Below are positions 44,543 through 53,314 of a DNA stretch of 64,000 nucleotides, in pieces. A model generated the notes under the pieces. The model searched no databases. It had not been told where the DNA came from and worked only from the letters and a program-made list of their open reading frames with translations. The DNA lies in assembly GCA_965223035.1 (NCBI GenBank), contig OZ244980.1, positions 2,914,001 through 2,978,000 on the forward strand, read 5' to 3'. The stretch's first letter is position 1. The number at the start of each line of letters is the position of its first letter. The position numbers and the translations under genes were made by a program. This DNA comes from CAMDPA01 sp965223035. GTDB lineage: Bacteria > Pseudomonadota > Alphaproteobacteria > Rhizobiales > Hyphomicrobiaceae.

Positions 44543-46195
44543 ATGAGTGCCAAAGACGTCAGATTCTCCCAGGAAGCGCGTGAGAAGTTGCTGCGTGGGA
44601 TCGAGATCCTTTCTAATGCGGTCAAGATCACGCTGGGGCCGCGCGGCAGGAATGTCGTCTTGGAAAAGAGCTTCGGCGCGCCACGCGTCACCAAGGACGG
44701 TGTCACGGTTGCTAAAGAGATCGAGCTTGAGGACAGGTTTGAGAACATGGGTGCGCAGATGGTGCGCGAGGTGGCATCGAAGACGGCCGATCAGGCGGGC
44801 GATGGCACCAGCACGGCGACCGTGCTCGCGCATGCCATCGTACGCGAGGGTGCCAAATCCGTCGCCGCCGGTTCCAACCCGATGGATCTGAAGCGCGGCA
44901 TCGACAAGGCTGTCGAAGCGGTCGTGCGCGAGCTGCAAGCAAAGGCAAAATCCGTCAGCAACAATGACGAGATCGCCCAGGTCGCGACGATCTCCGCCAA
45001 CGGCGATCAGGAAGTCGGACGGATCCTGGCGGAGGCGATGAAAAAGGTCGGCAACGAGGGCGTCATCACTGTCGAGGAAGCCAAGTCACTGGAGACCGAG
45101 CTCGACGTGGTCGAGGGGATGCAGTTCGACCGCGGTTATATTTCCCCCTATTTCGTGACCAACGCTGACAAGATGACGGTTGAGCTGGAGGATCCCTACA
45201 TCCTGATCCACGAAAAAAAGCTCAGCTCACTGCAGCCGATGCTGCCGGTGTTGGAAACGGTGGTGCAGTCCTCCAAGCCGCTGTTGATCATCGCCGAGGA
45301 TATCGAGGGCGAGGCATTGGCGACCTTGGTGGTCAACAAGCTGCGCGGCGGGCTCAAGGTGGCTGGCGTAAAAGCCCCGGGCTTCGGCGATCGGCGCAAG
45401 GCGATGCTGGAGGATATCGCAGTGCTGACCGGTGGCACCGTCATCAGCGAGGAGCTCGGCATGAAGCTTGAAGCGGTAACGCTCGATATCTTAGGCCGGG
45501 CCAAACGGGTCAGCGTCGATAAGGACAACACAACGATCGTCGATGGGGCCGGGCAGGCCGAGGATATCGACGGGCGGGTCAAGCAGATCAAGGCGCAGAT
45601 CGAGGAGACCACCTCGGACTACGATCGCGAAAAGCTGCAAGAGCGGCTGGCGAAGTTGGCCGGTGGCGTCGCGGTGATCAAGGTCGGAGGTGCGACCGAG
45701 GTCGAGGTAAGGGAGCGCAAGGACCGTGTGGATGATGCCTTGCACGCCACCCGAGCCGCGGTCGAAGAGGGCGTGCTGCCTGGCGGCGGTGTCGCACTTT
45801 TGCGGGCAACCAGCGTGCTTGATCAAGTGAATGTCGACAATGACGACCAAAGAGTCGGCGTGCAAATCGTTCGTCGGGCGCTGCCCGCTCCGGCCCGGCA
45901 GATATGTATCAACGCCGGCGAAGACGGGGCCATCATCGCCAATAAAATCCAGGAGAACGACAGCTATGCGTTCGGTTTCAACGCGCAGACCGGCGCGTTC
46001 GGCGATTTGGTCGAACAGGGCGTCATCGATCCCGCCAAGGTTGTGCGGAGCGCGCTGCAAGACGCGGCCTCGGTGGCGGGATTGTTGATCACCACGGAGG
46101 CGATGGTGGCTGAGCTGCCAAAGCCTGAGGCGGCAGCACCTGCGATGCCGGGCGGCATGGGTGGTATGGGCGGCATGGGTGGTATGGACTTCTAA
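44543..46195 (+). CDS. groEL: Chaperonin GroEL
   Basis: ATP-dependent 60-kDa chaperonin, 550 residues. GPRGRNVVLEKSFGAPRVTKDGVTVAKEIELED, the nucleotide site QAGDGTSTATVLA, the signature around AAVEEGVLPGGGVALLR and the C-terminal GGM repeats (GGMGGMGGMGGMDF) are all there. AGGAGAT precedes ATG 44543. Regulation is presumably by the CIRCE element upstream of groES. Confidence 0.98.
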   Translation: MSAKDVRFSQEAREKLLRGIEILSNAVKITLGPRGRNVVLEKSFGAPRVTKDGVTVAKEIELEDRFENMGAQMVREVASKTADQAGDGTSTATVLAHAIVREGAKSVAAGSNPMDLKRGIDKAVEAVVRELQAKAKSVSNNDEIAQVATISANGDQEVGRILAEAMKKVGNEGVITVEEAKSLETELDVVEGMQFDRGYISPYFVTNADKMTVELEDPYILIHEKKLSSLQPMLPVLETVVQSSKPLLIIAEDIEGEALATLVVNKLRGGLKVAGVKAPGFGDRRKAMLEDIAVLTGGTVISEELGMKLEAVTLDILGRAKRVSVDKDNTTIVDGAGQAEDIDGRVKQIKAQIEETTSDYDREKLQERLAKLAGGVAVIKVGGATEVEVRERKDRVDDALHATRAAVEEGVLPGGGVALLRATSVLDQVNVDNDDQRVGVQIVRRALPAPARQICINAGEDGAIIANKIQENDSYAFGFNAQTGAFGDLVEQGVIDPAKVVRSALQDAASVAGLLITTEAMVAELPKPEAAAPAMPGGMGGMGGMGGMDF

Positions 46196-46259
46196 CTGTG
46201 CTGAGCATGGGCCGACGCTGTCGGTTTGTGACAGCTGTCAACATTCATCCGAGCAATCA

Positions 46260-46292
46260 GGGGTTGGCGCCGGTAGCGCCGGCCCCTTTTTC
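46260..46292 (+). terminator. Rho-independent terminator of groESL
   Basis: GGGGTTGGCGC, loop CGGTA, GCGCCGGCCCC (11 pairs, two of them G·T), followed by TTTTTC. It begins 65 bp after the groEL stop codon. Confidence 0.85.
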
Positions 46293-46344
46293 ATGCGCCC
46301 GCCAGGCGATCGCACTTGGCGAGCCCCGGTTTTTGTGCGGTAGT

Positions 46345-46430
46345 AGTTGCTCTACACTTTAAGAGCGATCATCTTTGTGCCCTAGATTGGTACCGGCCTT
46401 GCGGTTCCAAGTTAAAGCACGATGATCTAG
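46345..46430. repeat. CTAG-ended hairpin repeat, copy I (partial)
   Basis: Starts in the middle of a full element (AGTTGCTCTACACTTTAAG, AGCGATCATCTTTGTGCCC) and continues with a weakened hairpin TAGATTGGTACCGG..CGGTTCCAAGTTA and AGCACGATGATCTAG. The left module is missing. Its right CTAG is the left end of the second-family copy that follows. Confidence 0.85.
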
Positions 46431-46568
46431 CGTGTTTCAGGGTTTGCTGGAGCCGCTCCGTTTCCCCACCGGGTCACCCAATGCCACGAGGTTGTGGGCG
46501 GCCGGGCGGAGTGCGACCGGCAAGGTGCGACCGGCAAGGCTGATCCGTGTAAGGCAGACCTGAATTAG
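46427..46568. repeat. Second CTAG family, full-length copy (142 bp)
   Basis: CTAGCGTGTTTCAGGG, GCTGGAGCCGCTCCG, CCCCACCGGGTCACCC, a GC-rich middle and a right end TGATCCGTGTAAGGCAGACC..TTAG. It contains an internal 14-bp duplication (GCGACCGGCAAGGT repeated near 46517–46544), which explains the extra length relative to 30902–31034. It ends 36 bp before the probable start of the next gene. Confidence 0.75.
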
Positions 46569-46603
46569 GCGAGGACGTGAGATCGGAAAGGTTCAGAACC
46601 GGA

Positions 46604-47473
46604 ATGAGCGAGCTCAGATATGAAGCCCCGGACAGTTTGAATGCAGCAACGGCCCTCTTGGCTGGCGCAGCCGGAACGGCGCGCATTCTCGCCGGCGGCA
46701 CGGACCTGATTGTGCAAATGGAAACCGACGTGATCGAGCCGGAGCTGATCATCGACGTCAAAAAAATTCCAGAGCTCACGACCATCACGCATGATAACGG
46801 CGGCTTCCGTATCGGTGCGGCGGTGTGTGGGATGGATATCGTCGAGCATAAAGAGTTCGCCGACACCTGGCCGGGCGTGATCGACGGCGTGAAGCTGATC
46901 GGTTCGATCCAGGTCAAGGGACGGGCCAGCATGGGCGGCAACCTGTGCAATGCCTCGCCGGGAGCCGACAGCGTACCTCCCTTGATCACCGCGGGCGCCA
47001 TCTGCCGGCTGGTTGGCACCGGCGGCACCCGTGACGTGCCGGTGGAGGAGATTCCGACCGGGCCCGGTCAAACCTCGCTGGCCAAGGATGAGATCGTGGC
47101 CTCGTTTTATTTCCCGCCGCGACCGAATTATGCCGCGGACGCCTATCTGCGTTTCACGCCGCGCACGGAGATGGATATCGCGGTGACCGGTGTCGCCGTC
47201 AATCTGACGCTCGACGGTCAGGGCACCTGCAGCTCAGCACGTGTCGCCATCGGCGCGGTGGCGCCCACGGCGCTGTTGGTGAAAGAGGCCGGCGCGGCGC
47301 TGGTCGGGACCAAGGTTGACGATGCTGCGATTGCCAACTTGGTGGCGGCGGCACGGGCCGCCTGTCGCCCGATCGATGACAAACGCGGGACCAAGGAGTT
47401 TCGTGTCGACGTGACGGGAGTGCTGGCCGAACGCGTGACGCGGCTGGCGTTGCAACGCGCGAGGGCCAATTGA
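46604..47473 (+). CDS. Molybdenum hydroxylase FAD subunit (CoxM-like)
   Basis: FAD-binding medium subunit of a xanthine dehydrogenase/CO dehydrogenase-type enzyme. The FAD motifs are ARILAGGTDLIVQM (AGGT) and GRASMGGNLCNASPGADS (GGNLC), followed by the CO_deh_flav_C domain (MDIAVTGVAVNLTLDGQG). ATG 46604 gives 289 residues; a GTG nine codons upstream is in frame. There is no 4Fe-4S insertion of the kind in 4-hydroxybenzoyl-CoA reductase. It overlaps the small subunit gene in TGATG. Confidence 0.92.
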   Translation: MSELRYEAPDSLNAATALLAGAAGTARILAGGTDLIVQMETDVIEPELIIDVKKIPELTTITHDNGGFRIGAAVCGMDIVEHKEFADTWPGVIDGVKLIGSIQVKGRASMGGNLCNASPGADSVPPLITAGAICRLVGTGGTRDVPVEEIPTGPGQTSLAKDEIVASFYFPPRPNYAADAYLRFTPRTEMDIAVTGVAVNLTLDGQGTCSSARVAIGAVAPTALLVKEAGAALVGTKVDDAAIANLVAAARAACRPIDDKRGTKEFRVDVTGVLAERVTRLALQRARAN

Positions 47474-47949
47474 TGCGAAAATACCAGATTTCGTTGACTG
47501 TAAACGGTGATGACTACGACGTTCTGGTCGAGCCACAAGAGACGCTGCTCGACGTGTTGCGCGATAAGCTAACATTGACCGGAACCAAGGAAGGCTGTGG
47601 GACCGGCGATTGTGGCGCTTGCTCGGTGATCGTCGGCGGCGCGCTGCAATGTTCATGTCTGATGCTTGGCGTGGAAATGCAAGGTGCTAGCGTGGAGACC
47701 ATCGAGGGCCTGGCCAAAGGCGACAAAATGCATCCGCTGCAGACCGCGTTTCTTGAGCACAATGGTCTGCAATGCGGGATCTGCACGCCTGGCATCCTGA
47801 TCGCCGCCAAGGCGCTGTTGGAACGCAATCCCGATCCCACTGAGACTGAAGTCAGATACTGGCTGGCCGGCAACCTCTGCCGCTGCACCGGCTACGATAA
47901 AATTATCCGCTCGGTGCTCGTTGCCGCCAAAGAGATGAGAGGAGCCTGA
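47473..47949 (+). CDS. Molybdenum hydroxylase iron-sulfur subunit (CoxS-like)
   Basis: Small subunit with two [2Fe-2S] clusters that carries electrons from the molybdenum centre to FAD. The plant-ferredoxin-type cluster is EGCGTGDCGACSVIVGG...CSC and the second cluster is QCGICTPG ... GNLCRCTGY. 158 residues from ATG 47473, whose A is the last base of the preceding TGA. Position between the FAD and molybdenum subunits follows the M–S–L order. Confidence 0.96.
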   Translation: MRKYQISLTVNGDDYDVLVEPQETLLDVLRDKLTLTGTKEGCGTGDCGACSVIVGGALQCSCLMLGVEMQGASVETIEGLAKGDKMHPLQTAFLEHNGLQCGICTPGILIAAKALLERNPDPTETEVRYWLAGNLCRCTGYDKIIRSVLVAAKEMRGA

Positions 47950-47953
47950 GGTC

Positions 47954-50242
47954 ATGGCGACCGACAACATTCTCGAAAACCCCGGCTTTAACCCTGACCG
48001 CAAACTGAAGATCGTCGGACAGTCGCCAGTCAAGCATGATGGTCCCGATAAGGTGACAGGGCGGGCCAAGTTCGGGGCCGATATCTTCTTGCCAGGACTG
48101 CTGGTCGGCAAGGTGCTGAGAAGCCCTCACCCGCATGCCGTCATTCGTGGTATCGATACCTCAGCTGCCGAGAAGTTGCCCGGCGTCAAGGCGGTGGTCA
48201 CCCGCGACGATTTTCCAGATCGGCCGCAAGGAACCGCCTCCGGCGACATGACCCGAAACGCCATGGCGCGCGAGAAAGCCCTTTATGACGGACATCCCGT
48301 CGCCGCGGTCGCCGCCACGTCGGTATCGATCGCGAAAAAGGCGTTGAAGCTGATCAAGGTGGATTACGAGATTTTGCCTCACGTCATCGACCCGGTTGAT
48401 GCGATGGGCGACGAGGCACCCATTCTGCATGATTATTTACGCACCAAAGGTGTCGAGGGGGCCGAACAAAAGCAGACCAATGTGGTGGAGCGTCTCGAGT
48501 TGTCGATGGGCGACGCCGAGGCGGGCTTCAAGCAGGCCGACGTGGTGATCGAGCGGACGTTCGACACCAAGCCCATGCATCAAGGCTACATCGAGCCGCA
48601 AAGCTGCACGGCCAGCGTCGACGAGATCGGCAACGTCGAGCTTTGGTGCTGCACCCAAGCGCCATTTCAGTATCGTGAGCGTTTGTCCGACATATTGCAG
48701 ATGGATTCCTCCAAGATCCGCATTCAACAATCCGAACTGGGTGGCGGATTTGGCGGCAAGACAGGCTTTTACGCGGAGCCGGTCGCCATTGTGTTGTCAC
48801 GGAAAGCCAATCGACCGGTCAAGATCAGCCTGAAGCGAGGCGAGGTGTTCCGCGGCACCGGCCCCGTATCCGGCACGAAATCCCGCATCAAGATCGGTTG
48901 TACCCGCAGCGGTGAGATCACGGCGGCTGAGGCGGAGCTGATCTTCCAAACCGGTCCGTTCCCCGGCTCGATGTTTTTCAACGCGCCAAACGCGATGTTC
49001 ACGCGCTATGCCCTGAAAAATGTGAAAACGGTGTCCTACGAGGTGGTCTCGAACCGCCCGAAGGTGAACTCGTTCCGTGCCCCTTGCGTCCCACAGGTGG
49101 TGTTCGGCGTCGAAGGCATCATCTCCGAACTGGCCGATGCCATCGGCATGGATCAGATCGATTTCCGGCTGAAAAATGCGGCGGTCGAGGGCTATAAGAC
49201 GATCTATGGCGAGGTGTTCGGCAAGATCGGCTTTGTCGAGACGCTGCAGGCGGCCAAGCAATGTGCGCATTACCGCTCCCCTCTCCCGCCCGGCCAGGGA
49301 CGCGGCGTGGCGGCCGGGTTCTGGTTCAACCGCGGCGGTGAGACCACGGGTACCCTGAATATCGCCCAGGATGGATCCGTCACGTTGATTCTGGGGACGG
49401 CCGATGTCGCTGGCTCGCGCATTTCGATTTCACAAATGGCGGCGGAGGAACTCGGCATCCCGGTCGATAAGGTCCGCGCCATCATGGCGGACACCCATTC
49501 GCTGGGTTACAATCGGGTGACGGCCGGCAGCCGCACGACGTTCTCCTCTGGCATGGTCATCATCGATTCGGCGCGCAAATGCATCAAGGAGATGTGCCGG
49601 CGTGCCGCAGTATTGTGGGACGTGCCTGAGGATGGGGTGGTGTTCGAGGACGGCTATGTGAAGCCAGCCTCCTCCAACGTTGGCACCATGCCGCCGATGT
49701 CGGTTGCCGAGATCGCCAAGAAGACCACCAACTCGATGGGCGCCATTGCCGGCCACTCGGAGATGAACGTGACCGGCGCCGGTCCAGGCTTCGGGCTCCA
49801 CATCGTTGACGTCGCCGTCGACAAGGAAACCGGGCTCGCCGAGATTAAGCGCTACACGGTGGTCGAGGATGCCGGCAAGGCGATCAATCCGCAGCAGGTG
49901 GAAGGACAGTATCAAGGTGGCGCGGTGCAAGGCATCGGCTGGGCGCTCAACGAAGAATATGTGTTCGGTGAGGACGGACGCATACAGAATCCGAGCTTCC
50001 TGGACTATCGCATGCCGGTTGCTTCGGATGTACCGATGATCGAGACCGAGATCGTCGAGGTTCCCAACCCGCGCCATCCTTACGGCTTGCGCGGGGTCGG
50101 CGAGGTGCCGGTGGTGCCGACGATGGCGGCGATTGCCAACGCGATCGGCAATTGCATTGGCGTGCGGCCGCAGGCCCTACCGATGTCGCCGCCGCGACTG
50201 TTGAAACTGATCAAGGAGCAGGCCTCGGCAGCGCGAGGGTGA
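47954..50242 (+). CDS. Molybdenum hydroxylase large (molybdopterin) subunit, substrate unknown
   Basis: Catalytic subunit of 762 residues in the xanthine dehydrogenase family: aldehyde-oxidase a/b hammerhead domain (DGPDKVTGRAKFGADIFLPG ... LRSPHPHA) then the Mo-cofactor domain (ELGGGFGGKTGFYAEPVA, GTADVAGSRISISQMAAEELGIPVDKV, and GVGEVPVVPTMAAIANAI with the catalytic Glu). The active-site loop reads NSFRAPCVPQ and not the AYxCSFR of form I CO dehydrogenase, so CO is an unlikely substrate despite the M–S–L order. A purine, aldehyde, N-heterocycle or aromatic acyl-CoA is possible. moaC and moeA, needed for its cofactor, lie 12 kb away. Confidence 0.92.
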   Translation: MATDNILENPGFNPDRKLKIVGQSPVKHDGPDKVTGRAKFGADIFLPGLLVGKVLRSPHPHAVIRGIDTSAAEKLPGVKAVVTRDDFPDRPQGTASGDMTRNAMAREKALYDGHPVAAVAATSVSIAKKALKLIKVDYEILPHVIDPVDAMGDEAPILHDYLRTKGVEGAEQKQTNVVERLELSMGDAEAGFKQADVVIERTFDTKPMHQGYIEPQSCTASVDEIGNVELWCCTQAPFQYRERLSDILQMDSSKIRIQQSELGGGFGGKTGFYAEPVAIVLSRKANRPVKISLKRGEVFRGTGPVSGTKSRIKIGCTRSGEITAAEAELIFQTGPFPGSMFFNAPNAMFTRYALKNVKTVSYEVVSNRPKVNSFRAPCVPQVVFGVEGIISELADAIGMDQIDFRLKNAAVEGYKTIYGEVFGKIGFVETLQAAKQCAHYRSPLPPGQGRGVAAGFWFNRGGETTGTLNIAQDGSVTLILGTADVAGSRISISQMAAEELGIPVDKVRAIMADTHSLGYNRVTAGSRTTFSSGMVIIDSARKCIKEMCRRAAVLWDVPEDGVVFEDGYVKPASSNVGTMPPMSVAEIAKKTTNSMGAIAGHSEMNVTGAGPGFGLHIVDVAVDKETGLAEIKRYTVVEDAGKAINPQQVEGQYQGGAVQGIGWALNEEYVFGEDGRIQNPSFLDYRMPVASDVPMIETEIVEVPNPRHPYGLRGVGEVPVVPTMAAIANAIGNCIGVRPQALPMSPPRLLKLIKEQASAARG

Positions 50243-50353
50243 GAACGGGCGTTACAGCACTGGCGCGGCCCGCGACCGAGCGTTCGTGATCAGCTTCCGA
50301 TCGCACGCCATCGGCTTGCGCGTTAAGCGAGCCGATATGGGTGTGTTCCTTAT

Positions 50354-50492
50354 GAGCGATCATCGTTGTGCCTTTGGTTGTGCCGTCATCCCGGCGCCAA
50401 CCAAAGGCACGATGATCGCTCTTAAAGTGGTGAGCAACTTTCTGCCTTTGATCGGGATCGTTCCGGTTCCGATTTAAGGCAGGTTGCTCTAG
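50354..50492. repeat. CTAG-ended hairpin repeat, copy J (two modules)
   Basis: GAGCGATCATCGTTGTGCC with a hairpin of altered stem (TTTGGTTG...CAACCAAA), then GGCACGATGATCGCTC, TTAAAGTGGTGAGCAAC, TTTCTGCC, the second hairpin TTTGATCGG...CCGATTTAA and GGCAGGTTGCTCTAG. The first stem has changed on both arms while keeping pairing (AAATCGG to TTTGGTTG class). It lies in the convergent junction of the molybdenum hydroxylase and the STAND gene, and its last CTAG provides the stop codon of the latter. Confidence 0.93.
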
Positions 50493-52753
50493 GGTCGGCC
50501 AAACAGTCGCCCCAAAAATCCGGACCGACGCGCGGTCGCAGACGGCGCCGGCGTCGGAATGACGACGGTAGGCGAGCTGATGGCCTTGGCCGCTCCGGCG
50601 CCCTCGCGAGCAATTTCCTCAGCATCCAACGCATCTTGGATCTCGGTGACGGCGGCGATGATCTTGGCGTGGTTGGCCTTCATCGTAACCGTGGTCGGGT
50701 GGTCTGCGCCGTACGTCTCATCCGCGATCAACACCGCGCGGCGCATCAACGGCTCGCCATCCGGTGCACGCTGGGTGGCGCACAACAACAGCGCCAAATT
50801 GTTCAAGGCGCCCGCCACTTCCGGATGCGTCGCGCCGTAGTGGGCCTCGTCGATGGCCAGTGCACGGCGCATCAACGGTTCGGCCTCGGCAAGTCGCCCG
50901 GTTTCTTGCAGCAACGCGGCAAGGTTGCTCAGCCGGATCGCAACGTTGGGATGGGTCGCGCCAAAATTCTTCTCGTCGATCGCCAAAGCACGGCGCAACA
51001 ACGGCTCCGCTTCGCTGCCGCGCCGCGTCTCGTCGAGCAGGACCGCAAGATTGCCCAAAGCCACGGCGACGTTGGGATGATCGTTGCCATGGCATTCTTC
51101 TTCGAGTGCCAGGGCGCGACGCAACGCGTCGTCGGCCTCCTCATATCGCCCAGTTTCACGCAACAACATGCCGAGGTTGCTCAAGCGCAACGCGACGATC
51201 GGACTGTTTGGGCCAAGGGCAGCTTCGTCGATGCTCAGCGCCCGCCGCATCAACGGCTCGGCCTCGTCGCTGCGCCCGGTGGTCTTGAGGACGTCGGCCA
51301 AATCACTAAGGCCGTGCGCCAAACCGGTCGGATCACCCTCCGCGCTCTGCTCGAGAAGCTGCACCGCGCGCCGCAGATGCGGTTCGGCCTCGCCCGGCCG
51401 ACCCGTTTCCATCAACACGCCACCCAGATTGCGTAAAGCACCGGCGATGACGGCATGATCGGCCTTTGGCTGTCGCTCGCAAAGGGACAGCGCTTGCTGG
51501 TAGAGCGCCTCGGCGGCGGGAGTTTCGCCGCGGGCCTTGAGATGCTGCGCATGGCGCTCAAGCAGCAGCTGCAGGGGTTCGAACGGCGCTCCTGAGCCCG
51601 CGGCTGAACGGAGAATGGCATTGACGTGCTGTTCAAGTAGCCGACACGCCGGCCACGCCAACGGATCATCCGGCTGCACCAGATCGCCGGGGTAAGCGTC
51701 CGCCAGCCATCGCGTCGCCAGCTCCCGATACTTGGTTTCGACCGCCGGTTGATCGAGGTGCATGTTGCGGATAACAGCCTGCACCAGCGGATGGACGGAA
51801 AAACCCGCCGTGCCGTCCTCCAGGATCTCCGAATTGGCAAGCGCGAAGGCGTTGATTGTCGCCACCGCGTCCGATTTCGCCGCTTCGTCCGTGATCTCGC
51901 CGATGATATCCAGCGGAATGCGATCCGGCGCCAGGTAGGCGGCGATGCCCATCAGGGTTTCGGTGTCGGGTTGCTGGGCACCCGCCCGCTGCAAAGCCAA
52001 CGCCACCGCGCCCGTCAGCGGCGCGCCGACACCCTCATCCGCTTGGGCCTTGTCAAGCAGCGGCTGCACGTGCTCGCGATAGGTGTCGAGCGTCCAATTG
52101 CTGTGCCGACAGGTGGCGCGTGCCAGCGCCAGTGCCAGCGGGTGACAGGCGAGCGCGTCGGCAAGCCGACCAGCTGCTGCAGGGTCCTCATCCGTGGTGT
52201 CGGCCGACAGATAGGTCGCGGCCGTTGCGCGGGAAAACCGATCGAGCGGCAGCTCCAGGACCACATCTGACCAGCCAGATATTTGTGTGGTGATCAGCAC
52301 ATGCGCATGCTCGCTGGGGGTCAGCAGCGCGATCGCTTCGGGGCTGGAGACGCCATCATAGACCATCAGCCAGGGGCTTTGGTCGGCGGCCCTGCCATGG
52401 GCGATGTGAACGACAGCAGCGCCAGCGGCCCGACCGCGATCGGCGATGTCGGCGAGCCCCGGCAGGGCCTGCGCTCCGAGCGCGATCAGATCGTTCATCA
52501 CGCTGGAGCGATCACCGGCGTGGATCCACCACGCGCCGGCATAGCGATCGCGGTTCGTGTGCATGTAGTCCCGCGCCAGCGCCGATTTGCCTATGCCGTC
52601 TTCGCCACTGATCACTGCCGTGCGCGCGCGCGGCGTGGTCGGCCGGTCAGGGCTTTGTTGCCAGAGCGCGGCTTGCAGTACGGCGATCTCCCCGCTGGGC
52701 TTTGACCGCGAGATAAACCGCTCACGCATTGGGATCTCACGGTCCATCGGCAT
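50489..52753 (-). CDS. STAND-type NTPase with C-terminal TPR repeats
   Basis: Of 754 residues, about 40–345 form a nucleotide-binding domain of the NB-ARC-like kind: Walker A in ISGEDGIGKSALARDY (50–57), a Walker B-like LMVYDGV (129–135) and HVLITTQISGW. From about 395 to 690 come kinesin-light-chain-type TPR repeats of 42 residues (EAEPLMRRALAIDE...YGATHPEVA...LNNLALLL, five or six copies). No N-terminal effector domain (TIR, nuclease, peptidase) is present, only about 40 residues. The tail is Pro/Ser then basic (ATARRSGFLGRLFGRP). GGGAGGG precedes ATG 52753. STAND proteins sense ligands and oligomerise; some are antiphage. No partner effector gene is adjacent. The stop TAG is from repeat J. 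Confidence 0.85.
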   Translation of the reverse strand: MPMDREIPMRERFISRSKPSGEIAVLQAALWQQSPDRPTTPRARTAVISGEDGIGKSALARDYMHTNRDRYAGAWWIHAGDRSSVMNDLIALGAQALPGLADIADRGRAAGAAVVHIAHGRAADQSPWLMVYDGVSSPEAIALLTPSEHAHVLITTQISGWSDVVLELPLDRFSRATAATYLSADTTDEDPAAAGRLADALACHPLALALARATCRHSNWTLDTYREHVQPLLDKAQADEGVGAPLTGAVALALQRAGAQQPDTETLMGIAAYLAPDRIPLDIIGEITDEAAKSDAVATINAFALANSEILEDGTAGFSVHPLVQAVIRNMHLDQPAVETKYRELATRWLADAYPGDLVQPDDPLAWPACRLLEQHVNAILRSAAGSGAPFEPLQLLLERHAQHLKARGETPAAEALYQQALSLCERQPKADHAVIAGALRNLGGVLMETGRPGEAEPHLRRAVQLLEQSAEGDPTGLAHGLSDLADVLKTTGRSDEAEPLMRRALSIDEAALGPNSPIVALRLSNLGMLLRETGRYEEADDALRRALALEEECHGNDHPNVAVALGNLAVLLDETRRGSEAEPLLRRALAIDEKNFGATHPNVAIRLSNLAALLQETGRLAEAEPLMRRALAIDEAHYGATHPEVAGALNNLALLLCATQRAPDGEPLMRRAVLIADETYGADHPTTVTMKANHAKIIAAVTEIQDALDAEEIAREGAGAAKAISSPTVVIPTPAPSATARRSGFLGRLFGRP

Positions 52754-52869
52754 CGCTGCCCTCCCAATCTGACGTCGGGGTCCACTGCGGGGCGCACTGT
52801 AAAGCAGGATCCCGGCAGGCTCCAGCGCGTCGCGGCAGGATCGCTCGACGACACCCGATCGGTTTTAGG

Positions 52870-53136
52870 TTAGCGGTCTTCACCGGGGTCCTGCCGTTCA
52901 TTTTGGGGCAATCGACCATGGGCGGCGGCGGTGTCGTCACCATCCTCATCGCCCTCCAGCTGGCCCGGGATCGCGTAGGCGCCGCGCAGCCATCGGGACA
53001 GATCAACATCGGCACATCGTCGCGAGCAGAACGGACGGTACTTGGCTACGGTCGGCGTGCTGCAGATCGGACACGTAGGCGCGCCTTGTTTCGCTGCATG
53101 CGATACCCCGCCACTGATGAAACCGCGCGAGCCCAT
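52870..53136 (-). CDS. yacG: DNA gyrase inhibitor YacG
   Basis: Small zinc protein that binds GyrB. The four zinc cysteines are in CPICSTPTVAKYRPFCSRRC, followed by ADVDLSRWLRGAYAIPG, an exact YacG pattern. The start ATG 53136 is tentative and gives 88 residues; an acidic, variable tail follows the core. In Hyphomicrobiales yacG normally follows infA and maf closely, as here in order, but a 178-bp gap with a piece of the second CTAG family separates it from maf. Confidence 0.92.
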   Translation of the reverse strand: MGSRGFISGGVSHAAKQGAPTCPICSTPTVAKYRPFCSRRCADVDLSRWLRGAYAIPGQLEGDEDGDDTAAAHGRLPQNERQDPGEDR

Positions 53137-53182
53137 ATCGGCCGCTCCCAGTTTTCGCGAACGCCTCCGCAGCTGATCACCA

Positions 53183-53235
53183 TAGAGCGTTTCAGAATTG
53201 ACCGGAACCAACGAGGTCCCCAACCGGCCACCCAG
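53183..53235. repeat. Second CTAG family, left-half copy between maf and yacG
   Basis: TAGAGCGTTTCAGAATTGACC, GGAACCAACGAGGTCCCC and AACCGGCCACCCAG correspond to the left half of the full-length copies. It breaks the otherwise compact infA–maf–yacG group. Confidence 0.7.
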
Positions 53236-53314
53236 CGGTACGAAGTTGGCGGCGGAAGGGTTGGAAGCGCGGGCCGACGCGGCTGCTGCGCCAACGGTGG
53301 AGATGATCTCGAAG

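Noticed and set aside
46604..50242. Carbon monoxide dehydrogenase coxMSL
   Set aside because: The large subunit lacks the AYxCSFR or AYRGAGR active-site motif and there are no cox accessory genes; only the gene order fits.
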